A stretch of 64,000 bases of DNA, from contig NZ_JAPFCC010000001.1 in NCBI RefSeq assembly GCF_025562715.2, positions 124,001 through 188,000 on the forward strand, in the 5' to 3' direction. Source of the stretch: Endozoicomonas gorgoniicola. GTDB lineage: Bacteria; Pseudomonadota; Gammaproteobacteria; Pseudomonadales; Endozoicomonadaceae. Shown piece after piece: positions 18,018 through 28,010 of this stretch. Under the pieces are notes generated by a model. It did not search any database, had not been told where the DNA came from, and was given only the letters and a program-made list of their open reading frames with translations. Each line of letters opens with the position of its first letter. The first letter of the stretch is position 1. The position numbers and the translations under genes were made by a program.

Positions 18018-19046
18018 TTAACCCTTAACTGTCTGCATTGCATAATCAATGGCCGTTAGCAAGCTGTCCGGACTCGCTTTGCCGCTTCCGGCAAGCTCAA
18101 GTGCTGTGCCGTGATCAACAGAGGTTCGAATCACAGGCAGTCCGAGTGTAATGTTCACCGCCTTCCCAAAACCTTTGAATTTCAGCACAGGCAACCCCTG
18201 GTCGTGGTACATGGCCAGAACCGCATCCGCCGACTCAAGGTAGTTCGGGTTAAACAGCGTGTCTGCCGGTAAAGGGCCTTTAAGGTTCATGCCTTCCTGG
18301 CGCAGCTTATCCAGAACCGGAATAATGACCTCGATTTCTTCCCTCCCAAGGTGCCCGCCTTCTCCGGCATGGGGATTCAGTCCACAGACCAGAACTTCTG
18401 GTTCTGCAATACCAAATTTGTTTTTCAGGTCTCTGTTCAGGATACGGATCACTTCTTCCAGTGATTCCGGCGTAATGGCATCAGCCACATCACGCAGGGG
18501 CAGATGAGTGGTTGCCAGGGCAACCCGTAAACCTTCGGTAGCGAGCATCATAACGACCTTGCGGGTATGGGTCTGTTCCGCCAGAAACTCAGTATGGCCG
18601 GTAAAAGGTACACCAGCGTTATTGATCACTTCTTTATGAACCGGACCGGTCACCATGCCGTCGAACAATCCCTCCATGCAGCCCTGAACCGCATAGCTGA
18701 GCATATCCAGAACATACTGACCGTTAGCCGGATCAGTCTGACCGGGCGTGCAGGGTTGGCTGAGGGGTAAAGGGGCAACAATTAGTTCACCCGTCCGTGC
18801 AGGCTGGTGGTCTTCTGGGTTGAAGGTTTTAAGGTTGATGTTCAGTTTCATCTGCCGGGCTCTCTGGCTGAGCAGTTCCGGATCGGCAGCCACAACCAGC
18901 TGGGCGGGCAATGAATGGTTTGCCAGCATCAGGCACAGGTCGGGGCCAATGCCAGCTGGTTCGCCAGAGGTGATGATCAGTCGTGGTGTATGGGTTCCGG
19001 AATTTGTCATATCTGTAATAGCAAAAGAGCCCGTCGGGTTGTGCAT
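18018..19046 (-). CDS. pdxA: 4-hydroxythreonine-4-phosphate dehydrogenase PdxA
   Basis: A 342-residue dehydrogenase of vitamin B6 (pyridoxal phosphate) synthesis. Motifs include LIITSGEPAGIGPDLCL, FTGHTEFLAEQT, LNPHAGEGGHLGREE, and MYHDQGLPVLKFKGFGKAVN, which carries the metal-binding His. TSVDHGTALELAGSGKASP is at the end. An internal ATG 12 codons in (19010) would give a start closer to that of E. coli PdxA; neither start has a clear ribosome-binding site. It lies 42 bp after surA in the same direction. Confidence 0.96.
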   Translation of the reverse strand: MHNPTGSFAITDMTNSGTHTPRLIITSGEPAGIGPDLCLMLANHSLPAQLVVAADPELLSQRARQMKLNINLKTFNPEDHQPARTGELIVAPLPLSQPCTPGQTDPANGQYVLDMLSYAVQGCMEGLFDGMVTGPVHKEVINNAGVPFTGHTEFLAEQTHTRKVVMMLATEGLRVALATTHLPLRDVADAITPESLEEVIRILNRDLKNKFGIAEPEVLVCGLNPHAGEGGHLGREEIEVIIPVLDKLRQEGMNLKGPLPADTLFNPNYLESADAVLAMYHDQGLPVLKFKGFGKAVNITLGLPVIRTSVDHGTALELAGSGKASPDSLLTAIDYAMQTVKG

Positions 19047-19088
19047 CTTTACACAAACCCGGCGAGCTTCATAGAGGGCAGTTGAGTC

Positions 19089-20399
19089 TTACAACCGAAT
19101 CTCTACAAAAGACTGGTCGCGGATTTCACGCAGCCAGACTTCCAGCTCTTCTTCAAACTTGCGCATACCCAGCAGTTCACGCACCTGGTTGCGGCGCACC
19201 TTATTGCTGATATCAGCCTTACGTTTGCCTTGGACTTCCAGAATATGCCAGCCATAGGAGCTGCGGAACGGTTCGCTCACAACACCCTGAGGTGTTTCCT
19301 CCATGGCTTTCTGAAACTCTGGCACCAGAGTTTTCGGAGATACCCACTCCAGGCTGCCACCATTCAGGGCTGAGCCAGGGTCGTCGGAGTAAGCTTTTGC
19401 CAGATCGGTGAAACTTTCACCGCTCTCAATACGGTCGTAAAGGTCTTTCGCCAGCATCTGGGCTTCCAGATCGTTACGGATTTCGTTTGGCTTGATCAGA
19501 ATATGGCGAACATTAACCTGTTCTTCCATAACCTTCTCGTTACCACGGGTGTCCATCAGCTTGAAAATATGGAAACCACCGGCACTGCGCACCGGCTGAG
19601 AAACCTGACCTGTGTTCATTTTTGCGGCCTGTTCGGCAAACAGGGTGGGCAGCTGTTCGGCACTTCTCCAACCCAGGTCACCACCGTTCAGGGCATTTTG
19701 ACCTTTGGAGTAAGTAATCGCCATCTCGGCAAAATTAGCACCCTGTTTCAGCTGGACAGATATGTTATTGGCTTCTTTCTCAGCCGCCTGAACCTGTGAA
19801 GGTGTTGGGTTATCCGGTGTTGAAATCAGGATATGTCCCAGACGGTACTCGACCTGCTGGCTGGCCTGACCTTCCGGAGAACGCAGGAAGTTGTCAATTT
19901 CCTGTTCACTGATCTGGATGCGGCTGGTGATCTGGCGCTGGCGTACACGGTTGATGATCATCTCGCGACGAATCTCTTCACGGGCTTCGGCGTAAGACAG
20001 ACCATCGGCTTCCAGACTTTTGCGGAACTCTTCAATAGTCAGGCCGTTGCGCCTGGCAATTTGGGTGACGGCGTCGTTCAGCGTCCAGTCGTCAATGCGG
20101 ATACCACCGTTGCGACCCATCTGCAGCTGCAGGTTTTCCAGCACCAGCTGTTCCAGCACCTGGTTTTTCAGCACGCTTTCCGGGGGGAGGGTGATATTGC
20201 GGTCAGACAGCTGGCGTTGCACAGTTTCAACACGATTGTTCAGTTCGCTCTCCATGACCACATCTTTGTCGACGACAGCGACGATGCGATCCAGGGGAAC
20301 CGGTTTGGCATGGGCGATATTACCCGTTGACACCACGACAGCCGCCAGCGCCAGTGCGCGGCAGGCTGAAAGCATCAATTTCTTCAATCCCTTCATCAT
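19089..20399 (-). CDS. surA: Periplasmic chaperone/peptidyl-prolyl isomerase SurA
   Basis: A 436-residue periplasmic protein. The signal peptide is LMLSACRALALAAVVVSTGNIAHA, followed by the SurA N-domain (LDRIVAVVDKDVVMESEL). Two parvulin domains contain HILISTPDNPTPSQVQAAEK, GGDLGWRSAEQLP, RHILIKPNEIRN and GGSLEWVSPKTLVPEF. SurA escorts unfolded outer-membrane proteins, including LptD, to the BAM complex. Its ATG overlaps the lptD stop codon (TAATG), so the two are translationally coupled. Confidence 0.97.
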   Translation of the reverse strand: MMKGLKKLMLSACRALALAAVVVSTGNIAHAKPVPLDRIVAVVDKDVVMESELNNRVETVQRQLSDRNITLPPESVLKNQVLEQLVLENLQLQMGRNGGIRIDDWTLNDAVTQIARRNGLTIEEFRKSLEADGLSYAEAREEIRREMIINRVRQRQITSRIQISEQEIDNFLRSPEGQASQQVEYRLGHILISTPDNPTPSQVQAAEKEANNISVQLKQGANFAEMAITYSKGQNALNGGDLGWRSAEQLPTLFAEQAAKMNTGQVSQPVRSAGGFHIFKLMDTRGNEKVMEEQVNVRHILIKPNEIRNDLEAQMLAKDLYDRIESGESFTDLAKAYSDDPGSALNGGSLEWVSPKTLVPEFQKAMEETPQGVVSEPFRSSYGWHILEVQGKRKADISNKVRRNQVRELLGMRKFEEELEVWLREIRDQSFVEIRL

Positions 20400-23227
20400 T
20401 ACTTCTCGCGAATTGTATAACCTGAAATACCTTGCAAGTACTCTTTACCTGAAGAACCGGTCAAACTACCCAGACCTCGCAGTACAAACTGCAGGTAGAT
20501 GCCGCTTCTGTCTTTTGGATGGTCGATATTATCGGTCGATTTAACATAGGAACGCCAGAATAATCGCACCTGATAACAACAACTGGCATATTCGACACCA
20601 AACAGCTCCTCAAGGTTCCGCTTGTTGGTCATATCGTATTGCCAGCGACCCATGGCTGACCAGTTCCGGGTGTAGGGAATCGGCCAGGCAAAGCTGATAT
20701 CCGTGGCTTTCAGGTCGTTTTTGGCTTTCTGATAGATGGGATTGTTATCGTCATCCCGACCGGTTTCAATGTAGTTTCCATCTTTGTCTTTGACAAATCG
20801 CTCCACCCGGTCCGCATACCTGAAACCCATATTAAAAGTCTTGCGCTCTGAAGGTCGGTAACGATAGGTCAGCGCATAATTATCAATACGGTTTTCATTA
20901 CTATTCCACACAAAATCCTGACGCAGGCTCATGGTGCGGGTGAAATTGTAGATGAATTCTGAAGCGATAGGAGAGGTGGAGTCCAGCAATTCCTGTCTGA
21001 GACGGGAATCCTTTGCGATCAGGTCTTCATCGGGCTGGTCCGGTACTTTCCCGGCCTGCCCGAGATTGTTGGCGATATAGACCTTGCGATCGTCAAAATG
21101 GAAAATCTGGCCAATGCCGAACCGCATCCGCTCGAAGCCATCATCCTGAATAAACCGGGTAGTGATCCCCAGCGATACCTGGTTGGCATCAGCCAGTCGG
21201 TCATAGCCGCTGAAGCGGTTATCCTGCCAGAGTGAGCTGTAGCTGAAACCCATGTTGCCGGTATCAAAGATCGGGTTGAACTCCTGACCTTTCACATGAG
21301 GGGCATACAGGTATTTCATCCGGGGCTCAAGCGTATGGGTGTAATCGGTGCCAAACAGTTCGGTGAAACGATCAAAATATAAACCGCTGTCCAGACTGAA
21401 AGCCGGAACCGTAGTCGATGGAGTTTTAGTAAAGTCGCCATCCTTAAACTCTTGTCCCACATATGAATTGCGCAGGTCTTCCATCACCTCTTTTTCCTTG
21501 AGGTTGGACAGGCTGTAATTCACACTGCGGACTTTAACTTCCGGTTTCAGAAAACCCCAGGTTGTGTACATGGGGTAGCTCATTCCGGTTTCAAAGTAAG
21601 CACGACTGCCTACGGCCTTTTTGATGCCATAGCCTTCGTTGTAAATACTTTCAAAAATTTTTGAACCACTTGGAAAGCCCGGGTCAGGCTGTTCTTTGAC
21701 GTAGTTCCAGTCATCTGCCCGATCAAAATAGGTGTAATCCGCCAGATAATTCACCTGAATCCGGTCGGTAGCCTGCCAGTTACCCCTCAGTTCGATTTGC
21801 GGCAACTTGTTATAGGGGTCATCCGCCGTACGGTTCATGTTCTTTTTCTTGTGAACATCCAGCTTTGTCTGCCAGTTGGTGTAGTCATTGCCACCATAGT
21901 AACGGGTCATTACACGCTGATTCAGAGGGCTGGAGGCCGAATAGTCCAGGCTGGAACCGAAATCGTCCAGATAGTCCTTGTCGCTGGCATCGGCATAATC
22001 CAGCTCAGCCATCCAGCGATCATTAAACTGACGACGGTGACGGGCATTGGCAAACCAGCGGTCTTTTTTGTAATGTCGGTTTTCATCTTCCAGCTGGTCG
22101 CCACCAATCAGACCAGCAACACCCAGTTCACCTTCATCCTTTTCAGTCAGGTAGCGGAATTCGTTTTCCAGCAGAAAACCGCGTTTGGTCATGACTCTTG
22201 GCGTAAAGGTGGCATCGTAATTGGGTGCGATGTTCCAGTAGTAAGGCAGGTCAAATTCAACACCTGCCTCGTCGTTAAATCCCATTTTCGTGGGGTACAG
22301 GAAACCGGATTGACGCCGCTTATCAATAGGGAAGTAGAGGTATGGGCTGTAAAAAACGGGCAGATTCTGAATCCTGACAACCGCGTTACGTGCCGTACCA
22401 TAGCCGGTAGACGGATCCAGTGTGACACTGTCGCCTGACAGCTGCCAGCCTTTGTCGCCGGGGGGGCAGGTGGTGTAGGTGGCATCATCCAAGTCCATGG
22501 TGGCGTCTTCATGACGCAATATAACCTCAGCACTGCCCCTGGCATGAGACTCATGCATCACATACCGGGCATTGTCGACCTCAGTCCGGCCGGTATCCAG
22601 CTGGGACTGGGCGATATCGCCCACAATCAGGGAGCCGGGTTCACGGAAAACAACATTGCCCTTGAATTCGCCAAAGTTTTTTTCGTTATCGAGGTAGGCT
22701 TCATCGCTTTCCAGTTGACGGTTCCCCTGACGAATTTTTACCGCACCCTGCAGAGTAGCTATGGAGTTCTGGTAGGTGGATTCGTCAGCGTCGGCAATAA
22801 TGGGCGCAGAGTTTGGATCGCCTTTGAAGTTTTTACCGGGGCGGGTTGGCTCGACATAGGTGCCAGCACACCAGGGTTCTTCCCGTTCCAGTCGCTGGCA
22901 TCTGGCCTCGCTCAGATTCGACTTATTTACCCAGTCCAGCTGTGTACGTATACCTTCAGGCTGACTGACGGCAGTCATCGTTTTAGACGCTGGGCTCACG
23001 ACTGGAGCAGTGACTGGGCGGGGGGCTCGTTTCATGGCTCCCTGTTTTAACGGCACCACAGAACATTGCCAGCCACTGCCATCGCTGGCTATTTCGCAAC
23101 TCCACTCAGTATCGGCGGAAAGGTTGTTTTCGGCTCTGGCTTTGCTGACTGGTTGCCCGGCAATTATGGCACTGGCTATCGCCAGAGTTAATGCCCGAAG
23201 TTTGAAAGGTAAGTGATGCATCTCCAT
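20399..23227 (-). CDS. lptD: LPS-assembly outer-membrane protein LptD
   Basis: A 942-residue beta-barrel protein that, with LptE, inserts lipopolysaccharide into the outer leaflet. A signal peptide (ALTLAIASAIIAGQPVSKARA) is followed by the periplasmic OstA domain (about residues 130-270: QGAVKIRQGNRQLESDEAYLDN, TYTTCPPGDKGWQLSG). A long barrel domain (PF04453) follows. Conserved points are RQSGFLYPTKMGFN and VEYASCCYQVRLFWR, with the adjacent Cys pair used in the LptD disulfide network. It heads the lptD-surA-pdxA operon. Confidence 0.97.
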   Translation of the reverse strand: MEMHHLPFKLRALTLAIASAIIAGQPVSKARAENNLSADTEWSCEIASDGSGWQCSVVPLKQGAMKRAPRPVTAPVVSPASKTMTAVSQPEGIRTQLDWVNKSNLSEARCQRLEREEPWCAGTYVEPTRPGKNFKGDPNSAPIIADADESTYQNSIATLQGAVKIRQGNRQLESDEAYLDNEKNFGEFKGNVVFREPGSLIVGDIAQSQLDTGRTEVDNARYVMHESHARGSAEVILRHEDATMDLDDATYTTCPPGDKGWQLSGDSVTLDPSTGYGTARNAVVRIQNLPVFYSPYLYFPIDKRRQSGFLYPTKMGFNDEAGVEFDLPYYWNIAPNYDATFTPRVMTKRGFLLENEFRYLTEKDEGELGVAGLIGGDQLEDENRHYKKDRWFANARHRRQFNDRWMAELDYADASDKDYLDDFGSSLDYSASSPLNQRVMTRYYGGNDYTNWQTKLDVHKKKNMNRTADDPYNKLPQIELRGNWQATDRIQVNYLADYTYFDRADDWNYVKEQPDPGFPSGSKIFESIYNEGYGIKKAVGSRAYFETGMSYPMYTTWGFLKPEVKVRSVNYSLSNLKEKEVMEDLRNSYVGQEFKDGDFTKTPSTTVPAFSLDSGLYFDRFTELFGTDYTHTLEPRMKYLYAPHVKGQEFNPIFDTGNMGFSYSSLWQDNRFSGYDRLADANQVSLGITTRFIQDDGFERMRFGIGQIFHFDDRKVYIANNLGQAGKVPDQPDEDLIAKDSRLRQELLDSTSPIASEFIYNFTRTMSLRQDFVWNSNENRIDNYALTYRYRPSERKTFNMGFRYADRVERFVKDKDGNYIETGRDDDNNPIYQKAKNDLKATDISFAWPIPYTRNWSAMGRWQYDMTNKRNLEELFGVEYASCCYQVRLFWRSYVKSTDNIDHPKDRSGIYLQFVLRGLGSLTGSSGKEYLQGISGYTIREK

Positions 23228-23542
23228 GAGCTTTGCAGTCCCGGCAGTGTGTTTTTAAACGTTCAACAGCCATGCGAACATTTTTCAATGTCCACTTAAA
23301 ACACGACTTGGTTGGTTTCCGTTTGCGTTAACCGGCCATTGTAACGGATTAACTCTATGATTGTTGTCAATTTTTATTAGTTGTATCAGATTTATTCCGG
23401 TGATAACCGCTATTAGTCTGTGTTACTCTGATCGACAGTGCAATAACTTTAAAAATTTTTACGGGCTGAAATCGTGGTTTTTTCAGCCGATGTTCTATGC
23501 TGCCTGACTCAGGGAAACTTTCAAGGAAACTCTTTGCTAGAC
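23228..23542. promoter_or_regulatory. Divergent promoter region lptD / amgK
   Basis: About 315 bp between two divergent operons. It should hold both promoters. I could not identify convincing -35/-10 pairs or a sigma-E site with confidence. Confidence 0.35.
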
Positions 23543-24727
23543 ATGACTCCGTCTGACCATATTCGCCAACCGTCCCGGCAGCAAACCTCTCAGCCAGAGC
23601 TGGCTCATCCAGAGTCAGTCCGGCAACAGGAGCGTCGGGAGCAACTGGCACAATGGGTACAGCAGCAGCTGGTACCTGCTGAAGAACATTTAACGAATGC
23701 AGTGCAACTCTTACCTGTGGGTGGGGACGCAGGTTTTCGCAGTTACTATCGTATACAGAGCCCGCAGGGTTCGCTTCTGGCTGTAGATGCGCCACCAGAA
23801 AAGGAGGACTCTGCCGCCTTTGTCAGTATTGCCGGACTGCTGTCTGGTGTGAGTATACGGGTGCCAAAGGTCAGGGCCGTGGATTATGACCAGGGTTTTA
23901 TGCTGATCGAAGATTTTGGTGACACGTTGTTGCTGGATCTGCTTAACCAAGAGTCGGTTGATGCTATCTATGCCGATGCCCTGGCGCTGCTCAAAACCCT
24001 TCAGGCTACTCCTCCTGATACCCTGCCGGAATACGATGAAGAACTATTGCAAACAGAACTGAGTCTCTTCAGGGACTGGTTTGTTCAGCAACTGATCGGT
24101 ATTGAACTGACGGAAGAGGATGAAAAACTGTTTTGTGGGCTGGACCAGATGTTGATTGCCAGTGCCAGAGAGCAGCCTTCTGCCTTTATTCACCGGGACT
24201 ACCATTCCCGCAACCTGATGAGTCTGCCCGACAATCAGATTGGTGTGATTGACTTTCAGGGGGCTTTGCACGGTCCGGTTTTATACGACGCTGTTTCTTT
24301 ATTAAAAGACTGCTATGTCTGCTGGCCTGAAGATCAGGTTGAAGGCTGGCTGCAGGATTTTGTCAGGCAGCATGAACTGCTCAGGGATACTGACTGGGCG
24401 ACCTGCCAGAGATGGTTTGACTGGCTGGGGTTGCAGCGCCACCTCAAGTGTCTGGGCATATTTACCCGGTTGTGGCTGCGTGATAATAAACCGCAATACC
24501 TGTCAGCTATTCCTGTTACGTTCCGCTATGTGCTGGAAGCCTGTTGGCGTTATCCTGCTTTTGAGCAACATGGACAGTGGCTGCAGCAACGGGTGGCTCC
24601 GATACTGATGCAGAAGATTGCTGATATTACCGCAGTGGCGGCAAATGCTGTCGAAGAAGTGCCTGTGTCAGAATCATCGGCTGTTGAAATGTCTGCCGGA
24701 AAAAAGGATCAGTCTGTTAATTCATGA
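23543..24727 (+). CDS. amgK: N-acetylmuramate/N-acetylglucosamine anomeric kinase AmgK
   Basis: A phosphotransferase of the aminoglycoside-kinase fold that phosphorylates MurNAc at the anomeric carbon in peptidoglycan recycling. HRDYHSRNLMSLP is the catalytic loop (Asp and Asn), and IGVIDFQGALHGPVLYD carries the metal-binding Asp. RREQLAQWVQQQL near the N-terminus resembles the start of known AmgKs. I chose the ATG at 23543 (MTPSDH) rather than 23474, because the extra N-terminal residues look non-coding. It overlaps murU by 4 nt (ATGA), as in Pseudomonas. Confidence 0.93.
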   Translation: MTPSDHIRQPSRQQTSQPELAHPESVRQQERREQLAQWVQQQLVPAEEHLTNAVQLLPVGGDAGFRSYYRIQSPQGSLLAVDAPPEKEDSAAFVSIAGLLSGVSIRVPKVRAVDYDQGFMLIEDFGDTLLLDLLNQESVDAIYADALALLKTLQATPPDTLPEYDEELLQTELSLFRDWFVQQLIGIELTEEDEKLFCGLDQMLIASAREQPSAFIHRDYHSRNLMSLPDNQIGVIDFQGALHGPVLYDAVSLLKDCYVCWPEDQVEGWLQDFVRQHELLRDTDWATCQRWFDWLGLQRHLKCLGIFTRLWLRDNKPQYLSAIPVTFRYVLEACWRYPAFEQHGQWLQQRVAPILMQKIADITAVAANAVEEVPVSESSAVEMSAGKKDQSVNS

Positions 24728-25416
24728 AAGTAATGATCCTTGCAGCGGGTCTTGGGAAGCGTCTGCGTCCCCTGACCCTGCACACGCCTAAACCCCTGAT
24801 TGAAGTAGCGGGTAAATCCCTGATCGTCCATCATATCGAGCAGCTGGCAGCAGCCGGTTTCAAAGAGATTGTGATTAACCATTCCTGGCTTGGAGATCAG
24901 ATTGTCAATGCGCTGGGTGATGGTTCCCGGTGGAACGTCAGTATTACTTATTCAGAAGAACCTGAGCCTCTGGAAACGGCTGGTGGTATTATTCAGGCTT
25001 TGCCATTGCTTAAGGATGGTCAGTCTGAAGATAATCAACCGTTTCTGGTGGTGAATGGTGATGTCTTTACCGACTACCCTTTTGACCTTGTGCCTGACAC
25101 CATAGACGGGCAGGCGCACCTGGTTATGGTCAATAACCCGGACTTCAAGAAAACCGGCGATTTTGCCCTGCAGCAGGGCAGGGTTCAGGAACAGGGCGAT
25201 CAGTTACTGACGTTCAGTGGCATTAGTGTATTAACACCGGGGTTGTTTGCGGATATTCCTGCCGGTGTGCAGGCTTTGGCTCCCGTTCTGAGACAAGCGA
25301 TAGTGGACAATGAAGTGACCGGAGAACATTTTCAGGGACTCTGGACAGATGTTGGCACAGTTGAACGACTCAACGATTTGGAACAGTATTTGGCGGGTAA
25401 CTCTCGTACCTGTTAG
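24724..25416 (+). CDS. murU: N-acetylmuramate-1-phosphate uridylyltransferase MurU
   Basis: A 230-residue nucleotidyltransferase that makes UDP-MurNAc from MurNAc-1-phosphate and bypasses de novo (fosfomycin-sensitive) synthesis. The N-terminal signature MILAAGLGKRLRPLT and TPKPLIEVAGKSLI bind the nucleotide. NGDVFTDYPFDL holds the metal-binding Asp and GLWTDVGTVERLNDLE is the C-terminal motif. It is translationally coupled to amgK. Together they form the cell-wall recycling route found in pseudomonads. Confidence 0.95.
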   Translation: MKVMILAAGLGKRLRPLTLHTPKPLIEVAGKSLIVHHIEQLAAAGFKEIVINHSWLGDQIVNALGDGSRWNVSITYSEEPEPLETAGGIIQALPLLKDGQSEDNQPFLVVNGDVFTDYPFDLVPDTIDGQAHLVMVNNPDFKKTGDFALQQGRVQEQGDQLLTFSGISVLTPGLFADIPAGVQALAPVLRQAIVDNEVTGEHFQGLWTDVGTVERLNDLEQYLAGNSRTC

Positions 25417-25437
25417 ATGACAGTAATAGTAAGTTAA

Positions 25438-26259
25438 ATGACAGCAATAGTAATCGGTGCTTTTCTTGGGTTGATTTGGGGCGGACCTTTTGGCGCTCTG
25501 CTGGGTGGTTTCCTGGGCCGCTGGATTGACCGTAATTTTATAAAATCGAATCAGTCCTACAGGCAGGCCGGTCAAAGAAGCTACAACCGGCAGCGGGCGC
25601 AGTCTGCGTTTTTTCGCGCCTCTTTTCTGGTGATGGGGCGTATTGCCAAGGCAGACGGTCGTGTCAGTGAAGATGAAATCCAGATGGCGTCTGCCATTAT
25701 GCGGGAAATGCGCCTTTCTGAAGAACAGCGCCGGGCGGCGATCGAACTGTTCAATCAGGGAAAGAACCCGTCGACCGATATTTCTGAGGCGCTGGCAGAA
25801 TTTCGCCGGGTGGCAGGCTCCAGCACCCTGATCCCCATGTTTCTGGAAATTCAGTTGCAGGCGGCTTATGCCGACGGTGGGCTGACACAGTCAGAACGTG
25901 TCGTATTTCGCCATATCTGCGATCAGCTGGGCGTCAGCCAGCTCAACTTTGAGCTGTTGCACAAACGCTTTCAGGCGCAGCAGGCTTATTATCACCACGC
26001 CGGCCAGCAGCAGGCTGGGGGCGGCGGAGGCTGGGGGCGCCCGGGTCGGGATGAATTGAAACAGGCCTATCAAATTCTCGGGGTTGAACCCTCTGCCACC
26101 GACGCTGAAGTAAAGCGGGCTTATCGTAAGCTGATGAGTCAGCACCACCCGGACAAGCTGGTGGCGAAAGGCCTGCCGGAAGAGATGATGGAGGTTGCCA
26201 AGCAGAAAACCCAGGAAATTCAGGGTGCTTACGACCATATCCGCAACAGCCGGAAATAG
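25438..26259 (+). CDS. djlA: DjlA-type membrane-anchored DnaJ co-chaperone
   Basis: A 273-residue protein with three parts. An N-terminal glycine-zipper membrane segment (GAFLGLIWGGPFGALLGGFLG) is followed by a TerB-like helical domain (about residues 60-180: MGRIAKADGRVSEDEI, QAAYADGGLTQSERVVF). The C-terminal J domain carries the HPD motif (AYQILGVEPSATDAEVKRAYR, then HHPDKL). It stimulates DnaK at the inner membrane. It follows murU by 21 bp in the order amgK-murU-djlA known from pseudomonads. Confidence 0.95.
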   Translation: MTAIVIGAFLGLIWGGPFGALLGGFLGRWIDRNFIKSNQSYRQAGQRSYNRQRAQSAFFRASFLVMGRIAKADGRVSEDEIQMASAIMREMRLSEEQRRAAIELFNQGKNPSTDISEALAEFRRVAGSSTLIPMFLEIQLQAAYADGGLTQSERVVFRHICDQLGVSQLNFELLHKRFQAQQAYYHHAGQQQAGGGGGWGRPGRDELKQAYQILGVEPSATDAEVKRAYRKLMSQHHPDKLVAKGLPEEMMEVAKQKTQEIQGAYDHIRNSRK

Positions 26260-26374
26260 CCTGATTTGTACGATATTGCAGGTTCGGGAACTTTCTGACC
26301 AGTACATGGACTAATACCCACTGGCGGTGAAACTTTCGCCGTCTCCCCTCTTTGTTCCATAAAAGGTTGATACC

Positions 26375-26584
26375 ATGTATCTGGTTAGAAAGCGCTTTCT
26401 GTACTCGCAGGTTCCTGCCGTTACCCGTGTATTTCTTGAGCGAGACCCTTCTCAGGGCATTTACTGCTTTTATCCCGCAAGGCTGATCAGAAAGGTCAGT
26501 AAAGCGGTGAAATATCTGGTGCTGAAACACTATCCGCCTATCGCTAAAACCCTGCGTGACCGTCGCGTTAACAGTTATTTTTAA
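26375..26584 (+). CDS. Possible small basic protein (69 aa)
   Basis: A short frame with an AAAGG motif 8-9 nt before the ATG. The product is very basic (KRFLYSQV, RLIRKVSKAVKYLVLKHY, RDRRVNSYF) and I do not recognise it. The spacing and ribosome-binding site make translation possible, but coding character is weak and no family can be named. Confidence 0.25.
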   Translation: MYLVRKRFLYSQVPAVTRVFLERDPSQGIYCFYPARLIRKVSKAVKYLVLKHYPPIAKTLRDRRVNSYF

Positions 26585-26674
26585 AATTTTCGATCGACTT
26601 TTCCACCGGTGAGCTAACCTTCCTGCTTCCACAAAATGATTGCAACTGCCTTTACTGGCTAAGGAAGTACTTAC

Positions 26675-27880
26675 ATGGTTCGAGCGAAGCAATGTTTCAG
26701 TGTTGTCAGAAATATAATATGGCTGACCTGTACCGGATTTTGCCTGCTTTTGACCCCATCAGAGATGTTTGCCGAAACAGTGCCGATGCCTTTCACGCTC
26801 AGCTACGACAAACTGCTCCCTGTTCCTTCCGGGTATGCGTGTCCGCCAAATGCGTTATCCTGTGTGACCTCAAAAGATGCCATCCAGTTTTTGCCAGGTG
26901 ATGAGCTATCCCTGCCTGCACGATTTTTAATGAGAAACCCGGATGATTTAATGCCAGTTTATTATCTGGACAAGAAAAATAGCGGTTATAACAGCGGCTA
27001 TGAAAATAACAGCGGCTATGAAAATAACAGCGGCTATGAAAATAACAGCGGCTATGAAAATAGTGACGATGACAAGATAATGCCTCAGAGCGATGAGGCA
27101 GCTCATTATCTGAAAGCCCAGTTTGAAATAATGACCAGTAAAAACATCATTCTCATTACTCCCGCTGAGGCAGGCACCTGGAAGCTATTACGGCTCGATC
27201 TTCACCCGAAGCTGGTTGATGACTCATGGGGCTCCATTCAAAACAGTATTCTTGTCCCCAGAGGGGAGGTGGCAGTACTGCAAAAAATTCGCGGCAATCT
27301 CACTCTGACTTTACAGCTCTTTGGAGATAACAGGCCGGCCAATGGGGTCATCATCGATTCTGAAGGAGTCGTTTACAGGGGGGATGACACTCCATGGTTG
27401 AGTAACCCTGAAGACAGTGGCAAGAACGATAAGAACTACTCAAGTGAAGTGACTGGAGGTAAAAGTTATTCATCCGCAGTCAGAAAAAAAACATCATCCC
27501 GCAGTAATCCAGTAACTACAGGAGCCGGAGGAGGCGCTACGGGGGCGGGTGGTGATGACGGAGAGGATGATGACTGGAAAAAAAGGCAAAAAAAAGCCGA
27601 TGGGGCTGAGCGGGCATTTATACATTTTACAGATGAGGAACTTGAAAAGCAGTCAATGAAAACCCTAATAAGTTATCTGAAAAAACTTCGTGATACAGAG
27701 AGAGATAAGGCAAACAAAATCGTCAGTATCATCGTAAATAAAAATGAAAAGGCTAAAAAGAACCACAAAATGTCACCAGATACTGTTTATAAGTTGATTG
27801 GCCTTTTAGACAAGCGGCAATTTAACAGAAGCAATGCGCTTATGGGCAAGTTGAGAGGGCAAATAGATGCTAAGCGATAA
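26675..27880 (+). CDS. Unrecognised secreted protein with NSGYEN repeats (401 aa)
   Basis: A signal peptide (NIIWLTCTGFCLLLTPSEMFA) is preceded by a good AAGGA site. The N-terminal half has a beta-rich look (ITPAEAGTWKLLRLDLHPKL). It contains a hexapeptide tandem repeat, N-S-G-Y-E-N, encoded by four near-identical 18-bp units (about 26990-27060). A Gly/Asp-rich linker (GAGGGATGAGGDDGEDDD) leads into a highly charged helical C-terminus (KKADGAERAFIHF, DEELEKQSMKTLISYLKKL). No domain is recognised. A host-interaction role is only inferred. Confidence 0.7.
   Translation: MVRAKQCFSVVRNIIWLTCTGFCLLLTPSEMFAETVPMPFTLSYDKLLPVPSGYACPPNALSCVTSKDAIQFLPGDELSLPARFLMRNPDDLMPVYYLDKKNSGYNSGYENNSGYENNSGYENNSGYENSDDDKIMPQSDEAAHYLKAQFEIMTSKNIILITPAEAGTWKLLRLDLHPKLVDDSWGSIQNSILVPRGEVAVLQKIRGNLTLTLQLFGDNRPANGVIIDSEGVVYRGDDTPWLSNPEDSGKNDKNYSSEVTGGKSYSSAVRKKTSSRSNPVTTGAGGGATGAGGDDGEDDDWKKRQKKADGAERAFIHFTDEELEKQSMKTLISYLKKLRDTERDKANKIVSIIVNKNEKAKKNHKMSPDTVYKLIGLLDKRQFNRSNALMGKLRGQIDAKR
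26990..27060. repeat. 18-bp in-gene tandem repeat
   Basis: The unit AACAGCGGCTATGAAAAT occurs about four times in tandem and encodes NSGYEN. Because the unit is a multiple of three, copy-number change would lengthen or shorten the protein without a frameshift. Confidence 0.9.
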
Positions 27881-28010
27881 TCGCTATTTGGAAACTGTAT
27901 TGTGCCGGCCGGTTGGTGGTGCTGATCAGTACGAGATAAAACGCAAGGCTTGGGGCTTTAAAATTCCAAACCTTGCGGCTGAGCTGAATGATTATTGATA
28001 ATAAAGCAGC

